The position numbers and the translations under genes are program-made. Positions 14,499-23,556 of a stretch of 64,000 nt of DNA are shown piece after piece. Origin of the DNA: Hirschia sp964351655. Lineage in GTDB: Bacteria; Pseudomonadota; Alphaproteobacteria; Caulobacterales; Hyphomonadaceae. How positions within the stretch are numbered: the first letter of the stretch is position 1; each line of letters begins with the position of its first letter. The notes under the pieces are model-generated. The model did no database searches. It was given only the letters and a program-made list of their open reading frames with translations, and was not told the origin of the DNA. Location: assembly GCA_964351655.1 (NCBI GenBank), contig CAYGPD010000004.1, positions 1 to 64,000 on the forward strand, read 5' to 3'.

Positions 14499-17120
14499 AT
14501 GTCTGATTTGAATGAGAAAACCCAAAGCGAAGTCTATGAGCCTGAAAGGAAGAAAGTAGATATTCTACAGACTGTCTTTTGGTTGAGTGTCGCGTGTGCG
14601 GGTGCCGCAGCTGGAGTTGCATTGACTTGGGGCGAAGAGATTGGTTTGGCCTCTGTGGTGCTTTTGATCGCACTGGGTTGTCTAGCGATGGTGCTTTTAT
14701 TGTGGGTGACGCGAGGTGCAGGGCGCAGATTGGGTGTTTTTCCCGAGCGCGGCGCAGCAGAAGAAGCAGCACAAAAGGCTATCAAAGGATTTGGTTGGCT
14801 GGAAAGTTTAAGTGAGCCTGCGCTCGTAACGGAGCGTGGCGGCGCTGTTGTTACGGCAAATGCTGCTTACAGACGTTTGGCGGAAGAAACACATGAGATG
14901 GGTGAAAGTGGCCCAGTGCCAACAGTAGACCGTTTATTTGGTGCAAATCCGGGTCTGGCGGCTCCGATATTTCGTCTTGCAAAAGCTGTTAAAATGGGCG
15001 GCGTTCGTGAAGAGGTTTTGCCAGCGCTTATGTTTGGCAGTGATGATCGTCCCACACAGTTTACAGCGAATGTCTCTGCATTAGGTGCTAGCCGTGCGCT
15101 GTGGCGTTTACGCAAGACGGATGGCAGTGAAGCTGATAACTCTGCTGTTGATCCGCGCGCGCTGTATGTTGAAGACGCGCCTGTTGGTTTCTTCTCTGCG
15201 CGCCGTGATGGGCGTGTTGTGTATGTGAACGCGGCACTGCGTAAGATGCTAAGTTTGCCGGATGAGCTTGGCGGCATTCGTATGGATGATTTGATGCGTC
15301 CTGAAGGCTTGAAACTTATGCGCAAAGAAACGCGCGGCGGTGCAAGTCAACGTGCGGATGTTGTTTTGCGGTCTCGGAATGGTGTGGAATTACCCGCGCT
15401 GTTAACGACATCTTGGACGGGTAAAGGGCCGGATGCGTTGTCTCGATCTGTCGTGCACATGGGCTATAGTGCTGAAAATCCGCCTAAGCAGGATAAAGAA
15501 GACACTGGCGGAAAAATAATGGTTTCTGCTGGTCAGGTCAGTGACGATACAATGTTTACAGATGCGCCATTTGGTGTGGTGCGTCTTGAGGGAGACGGCG
15601 TTGAAACGGCTGTCATGATGGATTTGAACCGTGCATTGCGGGATATGACCGAAGCACGTGCGCAACCGGGCGCGCGGTTTGCGGACCTCTTTATCGCGGA
15701 AGATGGAGAATCTGGGCTTGCTGCGATATTGGCCAAAGCATTGGATGGTGCTGTTGAGCTGAAACTTGCATCAGATACAATTAAAGACCCCAAAGATGCT
15801 AAGACTGTGGATGTGTTCATCGCACTTGATCGACGTGGTCGCCCTGCGGCGGCTTATGTGATTGACACAACTGAGAAGAAAACTCTTGAGTTGCGTCTCG
15901 CGCAGGGTGAGAAAATGCAGGCGATTGGTCAATTGGCTGGCGGTATTGCGCATGACTTCAATAACCTTCTTCAAGGTATTATGCTCAATACCGATAAATT
16001 GCTTATTAGGCATCCTCCGGGTGATCCGTCATTCTTTGACTTAAAGCAAATGTATGAATTGGCAGCACGTGGCGCGGAGATGATCTCTATGCTGCTAGCT
16101 TGGTCGCGTAAGCAGACATTCCGCCAAGAGGTGCTTGATCCATCGGAGATGTTGTCGAGCTATTATGTCTTGCTACGTCAGATTATTGATGAGCGTATCA
16201 AGCTTGATATCGTGCATGGGCGCGATCTACCGCAAATCCGCGCTGACCGTGGGCAGTTGGAAACGGCACTTACAAATCTGTGTACAAATGCGCGCGATGC
16301 AATGCTGGAGAAAAGTGGCGGCGGTGAGTTGGTGGTGAAGACTTCACGCGCTGATGCGGCGATGGCCCGCAAGGATGGTTTCAATCATGTGCAGGAAGGT
16401 GACTATCTGCTTATAGAGGTCATTGACAACGGTACGGGGATTCCGCCTGAGCTTGTAGATGAGATTTTCCAACCTTTCTTTACGACGAAGAAGCAAGGTG
16501 AGGGAACAGGACTTGGTCTTGCATCTGTGTATGGGATTGTGAAGCAATCTGGAGGATATGTGTATCCTGTCTCAAAAGTGGGACGTGGAACGACGTTTAA
16601 GATATTCATGCCAGCTTATGTTGCGCGCCCAGAAGAAAAAGCAGCTGCTGATAAAGCGGCAGCACGTGCAGCCAGCGAGGCTGAAACTGCTGCGCAGGTC
16701 AATGAGATTGCGGAGAAGAACCGTCCGAAGGATTTAGCGGGACGTGGCCGTATTATGCTTGTTGAAGATGAGGATTCCGTACGTGGTCTAGCGTCTCACC
16801 TGTTGTCGACCTTTGGCTATCAGGTGATTGAAGCAGCTGATGGCGAAGAGGCTCTGGAGCTGATACGTGAGAATGCCGGTAAGATTGACTTATTGATCTC
16901 GGATGTTGTGTTGCCGGGTATGGATGGGCCAGCTTTGCTCAAAGAGGCTAAGCAATATCTCACCGGTGCGCGCGTAATGTTTATCTCTGGTTACGCGGAA
17001 CGTGATCTGGCTAAAACATTAGATGAGGAACGTGAGATTTCATTTTTGCCAAAACCGTTCACTTTGCGTCAACTTGCTGAACGTGTGAAAGATGAATTGA
17101 ATGTTATTGAGGCTGCCTAA
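14499..17120 (+). CDS. cckA: Cell-cycle hybrid histidine kinase CckA
   Basis: 873 residues from the ATG at 14499 (a TTG-initiated frame would begin at 14469 but has no ribosome site). Two transmembrane helices lie at about residues 27-47 and 53-72. Three PAS-like modules start near residues 99, 221 and 350. The HisKA phospho-acceptor is His485 in GGIAHDFNNLLQG, followed by an HATPase domain (DNGTGIPP, GEGTGLGLASVYG) and a C-terminal receiver domain with Asp802 in ISDVVLPGMDG. Through ChpT, CckA controls phosphorylation of CtrA and CpdR. Position after flhB matches Caulobacter. An Ala/Glu-rich linker joins the catalytic and receiver domains. Confidence 0.94.
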   Translation: MSDLNEKTQSEVYEPERKKVDILQTVFWLSVACAGAAAGVALTWGEEIGLASVVLLIALGCLAMVLLLWVTRGAGRRLGVFPERGAAEEAAQKAIKGFGWLESLSEPALVTERGGAVVTANAAYRRLAEETHEMGESGPVPTVDRLFGANPGLAAPIFRLAKAVKMGGVREEVLPALMFGSDDRPTQFTANVSALGASRALWRLRKTDGSEADNSAVDPRALYVEDAPVGFFSARRDGRVVYVNAALRKMLSLPDELGGIRMDDLMRPEGLKLMRKETRGGASQRADVVLRSRNGVELPALLTTSWTGKGPDALSRSVVHMGYSAENPPKQDKEDTGGKIMVSAGQVSDDTMFTDAPFGVVRLEGDGVETAVMMDLNRALRDMTEARAQPGARFADLFIAEDGESGLAAILAKALDGAVELKLASDTIKDPKDAKTVDVFIALDRRGRPAAAYVIDTTEKKTLELRLAQGEKMQAIGQLAGGIAHDFNNLLQGIMLNTDKLLIRHPPGDPSFFDLKQMYELAARGAEMISMLLAWSRKQTFRQEVLDPSEMLSSYYVLLRQIIDERIKLDIVHGRDLPQIRADRGQLETALTNLCTNARDAMLEKSGGGELVVKTSRADAAMARKDGFNHVQEGDYLLIEVIDNGTGIPPELVDEIFQPFFTTKKQGEGTGLGLASVYGIVKQSGGYVYPVSKVGRGTTFKIFMPAYVARPEEKAAADKAAARAASEAETAAQVNEIAEKNRPKDLAGRGRIMLVEDEDSVRGLASHLLSTFGYQVIEAADGEEALELIRENAGKIDLLISDVVLPGMDGPALLKEAKQYLTGARVMFISGYAERDLAKTLDEEREISFLPKPFTLRQLAERVKDELNVIEAA

Positions 17121-17147
17121 GGTGCCAATGCTCTAATGGTAAAAGGG

Positions 17148-17179
17148 GCCGCTACCTATATTTAGGTGGCGGCTTTTTT
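17148..17179 (+). terminator. Rho-independent terminator after cckA
   Basis: GCCGCTACCT (17148-17157) pairs with AGGTGGCGGC (17164-17173), ten pairs including one G-U, with a six-base loop followed by TTTTTT. It isolates the fli-cckA transcript from recA. Confidence 0.88.
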
Positions 17180-17204
17180 GATTCTCGCTAGATATTGTGT
17201 GTGA

Positions 17205-17262
17205 GAATAAAATGAGAACAAAAGCTTATTCTCCATTTGTTCTTCTGGAACATATGTGGTAC
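17205..17262 (+). promoter_or_regulatory. Candidate LexA (SOS) sites upstream of recA
   Basis: Two near-matches to the alphaproteobacterial direct repeat GAAC-N7-GAAC: GAAT-N7-GAAC at 17205-17219 and GAAC-N7-GTAC at 17248-17262. An inverted GTTC-N5-GAAC lies at 17239-17251. Each has one mismatch, so assignment is tentative, but they lie 87-144 bases before recA, a standard SOS target. Confidence 0.35.
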
Positions 17263-17348
17263 ATATATCCCAGAACTGGTGATGGAACTCGTCGCTTCTG
17301 CCGTTGCTCAGCAACGCTCAGTGTGCGACATAGGATGGAGAATCAAAT

Positions 17349-18443
17349 ATGGCGCGTGCGTCTTTGCAAGTAGTGGAAAATAGCGGAATGGATAAACAAA
17401 AAGCCCTTGAAACGGCTCTGGGCCAAATCGAACGTAATTTCGGTAAAGGTTCTATCATGCGCTTGGGGGATAATGCTTCTATGGACGTTGAAGCTGTGTC
17501 CACGGGATCCCTTAGTTTGGATATTGCGCTTGGTATAGGTGGTCTCCCTAAGGGGCGTATTATTGAGATATATGGACCTGAAAGTTCTGGTAAAACAACG
17601 CTTGCGCTGCACTGTATTGCGGAAGCGCAAAAAAATGGCGGCGTGGCTGCTTTTATTGATGCCGAACATGCGCTGGATCCAATTTATGCAGGTAAATTAG
17701 GGGTGGATTTGGGTGATCTGCTTGTTTCTCAACCAGACACGGGTGAGCAATCGTTGGAAATCGCAGATACACTTGTGCGTTCAGGTGCTGTGGATGTGCT
17801 TGTCATCGACTCTGTGGCAGCATTAACACCGCGCGCTGAACTTGAAGGTGAGATGGGTGATAGCTTACCAGGTTTGCAGGCGCGTTTGATGAGCCAAGCG
17901 TTGCGTAAACTGACAGGTTCTATTTCTAAATCTAAGTGTATGGTGATTTTCATCAACCAAATTCGTATGAAGATTGGTGTGATGTTTGGATCCCCTGAAA
18001 CGACAACAGGTGGTAACGCTCTTAAATTCTATGCGTCCGTCCGTTTAGATATCCGTCGTATTGGTGCTTTGAAGGATCGTGATGAAGTAATCGGTAACCA
18101 GACGCGTGTGAAGGTGGTGAAGAATAAGGTTGCACCTCCATTCCGTCAGGTTGAGTTTGATATCATCTATGGAGAAGGTATTTCCAAAACAGGTGAATTG
18201 ATTGATCTTGGAGTGAAAGCTGGCGTCGTTGATAAGGCAGGTTCGTGGTATTCCTACGGGTCAGAGCGTATTGGTCAGGGGCGCGAGAATGCGCGTGCTT
18301 TCTTGAAGGCGAACCCATCTATTTCAGCGGAAATCGAAGAGAAAATTCGTGCCGGTGCAGGGCTTATTGCTGAAGAAATGTTGGCAGACGGTCAAGCGAA
18401 CATTACTGAAGAAGAAGATCCAGACATAGCCGTAAACGAATAG
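17349..18443 (+). CDS. recA: Recombinase RecA
   Basis: 364 residues. The protein has the Walker A loop GPESSGKTT, the LVIDSVAALTPRAELEGEMGD region, the L2-loop block MFGSPETTTGGNALKFYASV, and an acidic C-terminal tail (TEEEDPDIAVNE). It forms the filament for homologous recombination and stimulates LexA autocleavage. GGAG lies about eleven bases before the ATG. Candidate SOS boxes are upstream at 17205-17262. recA-alaS adjacency is common in alphaproteobacteria. Two hairpins separate the two genes. Confidence 0.98.
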   Translation: MARASLQVVENSGMDKQKALETALGQIERNFGKGSIMRLGDNASMDVEAVSTGSLSLDIALGIGGLPKGRIIEIYGPESSGKTTLALHCIAEAQKNGGVAAFIDAEHALDPIYAGKLGVDLGDLLVSQPDTGEQSLEIADTLVRSGAVDVLVIDSVAALTPRAELEGEMGDSLPGLQARLMSQALRKLTGSISKSKCMVIFINQIRMKIGVMFGSPETTTGGNALKFYASVRLDIRRIGALKDRDEVIGNQTRVKVVKNKVAPPFRQVEFDIIYGEGISKTGELIDLGVKAGVVDKAGSWYSYGSERIGQGRENARAFLKANPSISAEIEEKIRAGAGLIAEEMLADGQANITEEEDPDIAVNE

Positions 18444-18458
18444 GTCTAGTTTAAATAG

Positions 18459-18488
18459 ACAAAACCACGTGGAAACATGTGGTTTTGT
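18459..18488 (+). terminator. Hairpin after recA (probable terminator)
   Basis: A 13-pair stem, with one G-U, forms between 18459-18471 and 18476-18488, capped by a GAAA tetraloop. The 3' arm itself contains GGTTTTGT rather than a separate T-tract, so termination may be partial, allowing read-through to alaS. Confidence 0.65.
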
Positions 18489-18503
18489 ACATGTTGAGCA
18501 TCC

Positions 18504-18534
18504 ATGATTTGGCCAAACCACTTGGCCAAATCAT
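18504..18534. repeat. Second perfect inverted repeat in the recA-alaS spacer
   Basis: ATGATTTGGCCAA (18504-18516) and TTGGCCAAATCAT (18522-18534) are perfect inverted copies around ACCAC. There is no T-tract. It lies about 125 bases before alaS and could be a protein-binding operator or a leader structure. Confidence 0.6.
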
Positions 18535-18658
18535 ATCAGCACTATATATCGCGGTATGGAATTGATTTGCTCCACTTCCTGAACTTGGTATTCTGACGAG
18601 ATAGGTCAGGTTGTTCGAAGATGTTGTGGCGCTTATGCACGAATTTAGGAGTGCCTGT

Positions 18659-21349
18659 ATGTCTGATGCTACCGCAAGCTTTAAAGCCAACCCGTCAAAT
18701 AGTGTAAACGGTGTGCGGTCTCAATTTTTGGAGTATTTTAATTCCAATGGACATGCGGTAATTCCTTCTGCGCCTCTTGTGCCACAAGGGGATGCGACTC
18801 TTCTTTTTGTAAACGCGGGCATGGTGCCGTTCAAGAATTTGTTTACAGGGGCTGAAACGCCTTCAAATTTGCGGGCAGCATCCTCACAAAAGTGTGTGCG
18901 TGCCGGTGGTAAGCACAATGATTTGGATAATGTCGGCTATACAGCACGTCACCACACATTCTTTGAAATGCTTGGTAACTTCTCTTTTGGAGATTATTTC
19001 AAAGCGCAAGCAATTGAGCATGCGTGGAATGTGGTGACGAAAGTTTTTGGTCTTCCTGTAGAAAAACTCATCGTGACGGTTTATTCTGAAGATGAGGAAG
19101 CTGCAGCACTTTGGAAAAAAATTGCTGGTTTACCCGACAGTAAAATAATTCGCATTTCGACATCTGATAATTTCTGGTCAATGGGGGACACGGGTCCATG
19201 TGGTCCGTGTTCTGAAATCTTCTATGACCACGGTCCGGATGTGTGGGGTGGTCCTCCAGGATCTCCCGAAGAGGATGGCGACCGCTTTATCGAGATTTGG
19301 AATCTTGTGTTCATGCAATTTGACCAATCTAGTGATGGATCCCGCGTGAGCTTGCCCAAGCCGTCAATTGATACAGGTATGGGGCTTGAACGTATGGCGG
19401 CTGTGCTTCAGGGGGTGCACAATAATTATGAGATTGATTTATTTAAAAATCTGATTGCGGCTGAAGAAGACGTATATAAGCAAAAAATAAATGCTGATAA
19501 TATTGGTTCTTTGCGCGTTATTTCCGACCATTTGCGTTCGTCCGCTTTTCTAATTGCAGACGGCGTTACTCCTTCTAATGAAGGGCGTGGGTATGTCTTG
19601 CGCCGTATTATGCGTCGCGCAATGCGCCACGGACATTTGCTTGGATCAGACCAACCGACAATGCATAAACTTGTACCTGCGCTTATTTCTGAAATGGGTA
19701 CGGCATATCCTGAGTTGGGGCGTGCTCAGGCAGCCATAATTAATACTCTGGAACAGGAAGAAGGACGTTTCCAACGTACTTTGGGCCGTGGTCTTGCTTT
19801 GCTAGAGGATGCAACGTCCGGTATGAATAAGGGCGATATTCTATCCGGTGAAACGGCTTTTAAACTATATGATACTTTTGGTTTTCCTGTCGATTTAACT
19901 CAAGATGTGTTGCGCGCAAAAGGGATTGCAGTGGATGAGGCTGGCTTCGCAGCATCAATGAAAGAGCAACGCGAAAACTCCCAAGCAAACTGGCAAGGGA
20001 CAGGTGATGCTGGTGCTTCTAAAATATGGTTCCAAGTGAGGGATGCTCACGGCGCGACGCAATTTTCTGGATATGATGAAGAAACCTCTGAAGCCGTTTT
20101 GAAAGTAATTGTTGTGGAAGGTGAAACAGTTGCAGTTCTGACAGAAGGGCAAAAAGCGGAGCTGGTTTTTGATAGAACGCCATTTTATGGCGAATCTGGT
20201 GGGCAAGCGGGAGATCGCGGTGAAGTGCGATTTGCAGGCGGTGCTGTCTTTCGCGTTCTAGACACTCAAAAGCGCGCCGGTGATGTGTTTACGCATATTG
20301 GTGAAATGGTGACAGGCGATATTAAATTAGATGCCAAAGCATTAATGGAAGTTGATAGCGTGCGCCGCTCAAACATTAAAGCAAACCACTCCGCCACGCA
20401 TATTTTGCATGCTGCGCTTCGTAATAATTTGGGCGATCATGTTACGCAAAAAGGGTCGTTGGTTGAAGAAGATAAGCTGCGTTTTGACTTCTCCCATTCG
20501 GGAACTTTGTCTCAGTCTGAGCTGGATAAAGTAGAAGCTGAAGTGAATGCCGTTATTCGTCAAAATAATGATGTTTCAACAAGGGAGATGGTGCCTGAAG
20601 CTGCTATTGAAGCAGGTGCCATGGCGCTTTTTGGTGAAAAATACGGCGATAGCGTTCGTGTCCTCGCAATGGGGGAAGCGCTGGAGGGGAGCGACAGAGC
20701 TTATTCTGTAGAGTTGTGCGGTGGTATTCACGTAAGGCGTACAGGTGATATTGCGGTGTTTGCGATCACAAATGAATCGGGTGTATCTGCAGGAGTTCGG
20801 CGTATTGAGGCGGTAACAGGTGCAGCTGCGCTCGAATATCTTAAGGGTAAAGTTGCAATAGCACGTACAATCGCAGATAGCTTGAAATCGACTATAGAAA
20901 ACGCGCCTGCGCGGGTCGTGGCGCTCCAGGAACAAAAGCGTTCCCTTGAAAATGAACTTTCCGATGTGAAGAAAAAGCTCGCTATGGGGGCAAGTTCTGG
21001 TGGTGCGCTGGAGGGCCCTGAGGAGATAAACGGTATCAAATTGCTGGCGCGTGTTGCCGAAGGAGTGCCTGCGAAGGATTTGCGCGGTTTGATCGACGAT
21101 GCAAAAAAACAGCTAGGATCTGGTGTCGCGGTATTTATCGCGGTGAATGATGGAAAAGCAGCAGTTGCAACGGGTGTAACGGATGATCTTAAAGGCAAAA
21201 TTAGTGCTGTTGATCTTGTGAAAGTTGCCGCCGAGTGTGTCGGTGGTAAAGGTGGTGGTGGTCGCCCTGACATGGCGCAAGCAGGTGGACCAGATGGTAC
21301 TAAGGCTGCAGAAGCGGTAGACGCTGTGCGCGCGTTTTTGAAGGGCTAA
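18659..21349 (+). CDS. alaS: Alanyl-tRNA synthetase
   Basis: 896 residues from the ATG at 18659, chosen because AGGAG is seven bases upstream; an in-frame TTG at 18611 has no such support. Class II catalytic motifs come first (VNAGMVPFKNLF; RHHTFFEMLGNFSFGDYFK; GMGLERMAAVLQG). The editing domain carries the metal ligands in NHSATHILHAAL and CGGIHVRRTGDI. The C-Ala domain includes GGKGGGGRPDMAQAGG. It charges tRNA-Ala and hydrolyses Ser/Gly mischarged tRNA. Its stop overlaps by four bases the end of the convergent rsuA-like gene. Confidence 0.97.
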   Translation: MSDATASFKANPSNSVNGVRSQFLEYFNSNGHAVIPSAPLVPQGDATLLFVNAGMVPFKNLFTGAETPSNLRAASSQKCVRAGGKHNDLDNVGYTARHHTFFEMLGNFSFGDYFKAQAIEHAWNVVTKVFGLPVEKLIVTVYSEDEEAAALWKKIAGLPDSKIIRISTSDNFWSMGDTGPCGPCSEIFYDHGPDVWGGPPGSPEEDGDRFIEIWNLVFMQFDQSSDGSRVSLPKPSIDTGMGLERMAAVLQGVHNNYEIDLFKNLIAAEEDVYKQKINADNIGSLRVISDHLRSSAFLIADGVTPSNEGRGYVLRRIMRRAMRHGHLLGSDQPTMHKLVPALISEMGTAYPELGRAQAAIINTLEQEEGRFQRTLGRGLALLEDATSGMNKGDILSGETAFKLYDTFGFPVDLTQDVLRAKGIAVDEAGFAASMKEQRENSQANWQGTGDAGASKIWFQVRDAHGATQFSGYDEETSEAVLKVIVVEGETVAVLTEGQKAELVFDRTPFYGESGGQAGDRGEVRFAGGAVFRVLDTQKRAGDVFTHIGEMVTGDIKLDAKALMEVDSVRRSNIKANHSATHILHAALRNNLGDHVTQKGSLVEEDKLRFDFSHSGTLSQSELDKVEAEVNAVIRQNNDVSTREMVPEAAIEAGAMALFGEKYGDSVRVLAMGEALEGSDRAYSVELCGGIHVRRTGDIAVFAITNESGVSAGVRRIEAVTGAAALEYLKGKVAIARTIADSLKSTIENAPARVVALQEQKRSLENELSDVKKKLAMGASSGGALEGPEEINGIKLLARVAEGVPAKDLRGLIDDAKKQLGSGVAVFIAVNDGKAAVATGVTDDLKGKISAVDLVKVAAECVGGKGGGGRPDMAQAGGPDGTKAAEAVDAVRAFLKG

Positions 21350-22089
21350 GCGAGCGGTTCGAAAATGGCGTTGATGTCCTCTGGTGACATGAAACGCCAT
21401 TGGCCGGCTTTCAAATCTTCCGGGAGATGTAGACCACCAATGCTAAGGCGATGTAGGGCATTTACGTGATTGCCTTGAGCTGCAAACATGCGGCGTACTT
21501 GGTGGTAGCGTCCTTCATGCAGGGTAAGGATGGCCTCTTTTGGGTTTATGACATCCAATTCAGCAGGAAGAAGCGGTTTGTGCTCGCTTTCTAACATCAA
21601 AGTGCCAGCTGCAAAAATGTCGATCTCATTTCCGGCAAGCTCTCGATCTAAAATTACATGATAGCGTTTAGGCGTCTGTGTTTTAGGAGACGAAACGCGA
21701 TGGTTTAATTGACCATCATCTGTGAGCAATAGAAGACCTGAAGTGTCTTTGTCTAATCTGCCGATTGGGGAAAGAAGTGGATCGCGTTTGTCCCATCGTG
21801 CAGGGAATAGTTCGTTGATAAGTGTTCCTGTATCTTTGCGGCTGCATGTTACGCCAACAGGCTTGTGAAGGAGGATGGCAAATCCTGGAAGGGGATCGAT
21901 TGGGGTACCATCAATCGTCAGTCTGTTTTGTAGATCTTGTGATGGTGTGACTTTATCGCTGCCGCTTTTCAAAGGGGAATTGTCAAGCAAAATACGGTGC
22001 GACCGCACCAACGCGTCTATTTCTTTGCGGGTACCATAGCCCATATTGGCGAGTAGCTTATCTAATCTAACGGGCTTGCCCATGCTCAC
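21346..22089 (-). CDS. rsuA: RsuA-family rRNA pseudouridine synthase
   Basis: 247 residues: an N-terminal S4 RNA-binding domain (RLDKLLANMGYGTRKEIDALV) and an RsuA/RluB/E/F catalytic domain with GRLDKDTSGLLLLTDDG, where the Asp is the nucleophile, and the late motif EGRYHQVRRMFAA. It most likely modifies 16S rRNA U516; RluE/F-type specificity cannot be excluded from sequence. The GTG at 22089 overlaps the TGA of rsmC (GTGA), and an ATG two codons later (22083) is an alternative start. The pair is probably one transcript dedicated to 16S rRNA modification. Confidence 0.9.
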   Translation of the reverse strand: MSMGKPVRLDKLLANMGYGTRKEIDALVRSHRILLDNSPLKSGSDKVTPSQDLQNRLTIDGTPIDPLPGFAILLHKPVGVTCSRKDTGTLINELFPARWDKRDPLLSPIGRLDKDTSGLLLLTDDGQLNHRVSSPKTQTPKRYHVILDRELAGNEIDIFAAGTLMLESEHKPLLPAELDVINPKEAILTLHEGRYHQVRRMFAAQGNHVNALHRLSIGGLHLPEDLKAGQWRFMSPEDINAIFEPLA

Positions 22090-23012
22090 TTAATCGCCTC
22101 AATTACTTTAAAGCCATGCGAGTCTGCGCGTGGAGTGAATGATTTGAAATGTGTATTGATTGTGCGTTCATAAGGTAAGTGCCGATTAGCGACTAGCCAG
22201 CATACACCGCCTTTACGGAGCATTTGGCTCGCGCGCGCCATGAAAGCTTGGCCAAGTCCATGGTCTTCTTCACCCGCATCGTGAAAAGGGGGGTTCATGA
22301 CAATGAAATCGAGGTCTGTAATATCTTGGGGCCCGTTACGGGCATCTTGCCACAAAAATTGGATACGCTCGTCTTGCACATTTCGGTGTGCCATTTCAAT
22401 CGCGCGGCGATCAATATCAATGAGTATGAGATGTGTCACTTTCTCTGATTGCAACACATGGTGAGAGAGGAGCCCAAGACCGCAGCCAAGGTCCGCGCCG
22501 CGTCCTGCTAGCTCTGGTAGGTGTTCCATCAAGAGCAATGAGCCGGGGTCGGGGCGGTTCCAGGAGAAAATTCCTGGTTGGCTCCAAAGTGCAATTTCTG
22601 CATTGAGCTGAGGGCCATTCTCTTCAATGGTAGCATGAATTTTCGACAAATCTGTCGGTGGTGTGCAGCTTGCAATTTTTTGATGCTTTTTGGATTCAAC
22701 TGCAATGTTTGAACAACCAAGCATTTCCAAATCGGACTTTAAGCGCAGTCCGCCTTTTTTCTTGGCTGCGATCACACACAATTTACCAGTTGGTTTTAAG
22801 GCGCGTAGAGCATGGGCAAGCACAAACCTGCGCTCTTGTGTTCCTGCGGGTGCAGCAATTGCAAAATAATCCAGAGCGGAGTCAGGACTCTCGGCGATAT
22901 CAGCACTCTCGGGAATAAGAGGAGAGCATTGTTTTGCGCTAGCAGGGACGGAGACAAGTTCAGTGTCCGGTGCGCCGTAGACGCCCGCAGTAATATGTGT
23001 GGTCTGTGTCAT
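22086..23012 (-). CDS. rsmC: Class I SAM-dependent methyltransferase, RsmC-like
   Basis: 308 residues arranged like RsmC: a degenerate N-terminal methyltransferase half (to about residue 140) and a catalytic C-terminal half with the SAM motif ADLGCGLGLLSHH, the acidic IDIDRRAIEMA and the exocyclic-amine methyltransferase motif NPPFH. It probably makes N2-methylguanosine in 16S rRNA. It overlaps the rsuA-like gene by four bases, which supports a shared ribosomal role. The RsmC call rests on architecture; RsmD- or RlmG-like specificity is the main alternative. Confidence 0.82.
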   Translation of the reverse strand: MTQTTHITAGVYGAPDTELVSVPASAKQCSPLIPESADIAESPDSALDYFAIAAPAGTQERRFVLAHALRALKPTGKLCVIAAKKKGGLRLKSDLEMLGCSNIAVESKKHQKIASCTPPTDLSKIHATIEENGPQLNAEIALWSQPGIFSWNRPDPGSLLLMEHLPELAGRGADLGCGLGLLSHHVLQSEKVTHLILIDIDRRAIEMAHRNVQDERIQFLWQDARNGPQDITDLDFIVMNPPFHDAGEEDHGLGQAFMARASQMLRKGGVCWLVANRHLPYERTINTHFKSFTPRADSHGFKVIEAIK

Positions 23013-23033
23013 AAAGGTATATAATTCAGTTGG

Positions 23034-23411
23034 TTAAGAGTAGTCGCAAATACGAACAATAAGGCCGTTTTCAACTTCAAATATCGTTGCGCCGCGAATG
23101 GCAACTTGATCGCCTGGCATCACGCCATCGCCGAGTTCTGCCAATGCGGTGCCAGTGAAGACGGTTTCAGCGGCGACGCGATTACCATCCACGATGATTG
23201 AAGCAAGACGGTGTGAGCGGTCTTTAAATGCTGCCATAGTGCCTGCGAGAACTTCGCGTACCTGCTCTTTACCTTGAAGGCGCATAGACCCGCGTGGGTT
23301 CATCACAGTTTCAAACATGACATTATTCGCGCAGCAGGCTAGTACGCCGTCAATGTCATCGTGATTACTAAGTGTGACGTAGCGCTCTATTAAATCTGCT
23401 GTACTAGTCAT
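23034..23411 (-). CDS. SnoaL/NTF2-like protein
   Basis: 125 residues with the pattern of a cone-shaped NTF2-like fold: an N-terminal helix (ADLIERYVTLSNHDDIDGVLACCA), then beta strands ending in a conserved-type FEVENGLIVRICDYS. Such proteins include ketosteroid isomerase-like enzymes and small binding proteins. No catalytic assignment is possible here. It ends 22 bases upstream of rsmC on the same strand, so it may head that transcript. Confidence 0.75.
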   Translation of the reverse strand: MTSTADLIERYVTLSNHDDIDGVLACCANNVMFETVMNPRGSMRLQGKEQVREVLAGTMAAFKDRSHRLASIIVDGNRVAAETVFTGTALAELGDGVMPGDQVAIRGATIFEVENGLIVRICDYS

Positions 23412-23556
23412 TGTATCTCCTAATTATTGCTGTGACCTATTTATACCACAGCGTATAACTTCGTCATATATGATGCATCAACCTTTGCATATATGCTTAA
23501 AATGCGCTAGATCGCCTCCTCTAAAGCATAATAAATAGTCTATTGGAGACCCCCCT

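Noticed and set aside
18611..18658. TTG-initiated N-terminal extension of alaS.
   Set aside because: No Shine-Dalgarno, whereas the ATG at 18659 has AGGAG seven bases upstream and matches the usual AlaRS N-terminus.
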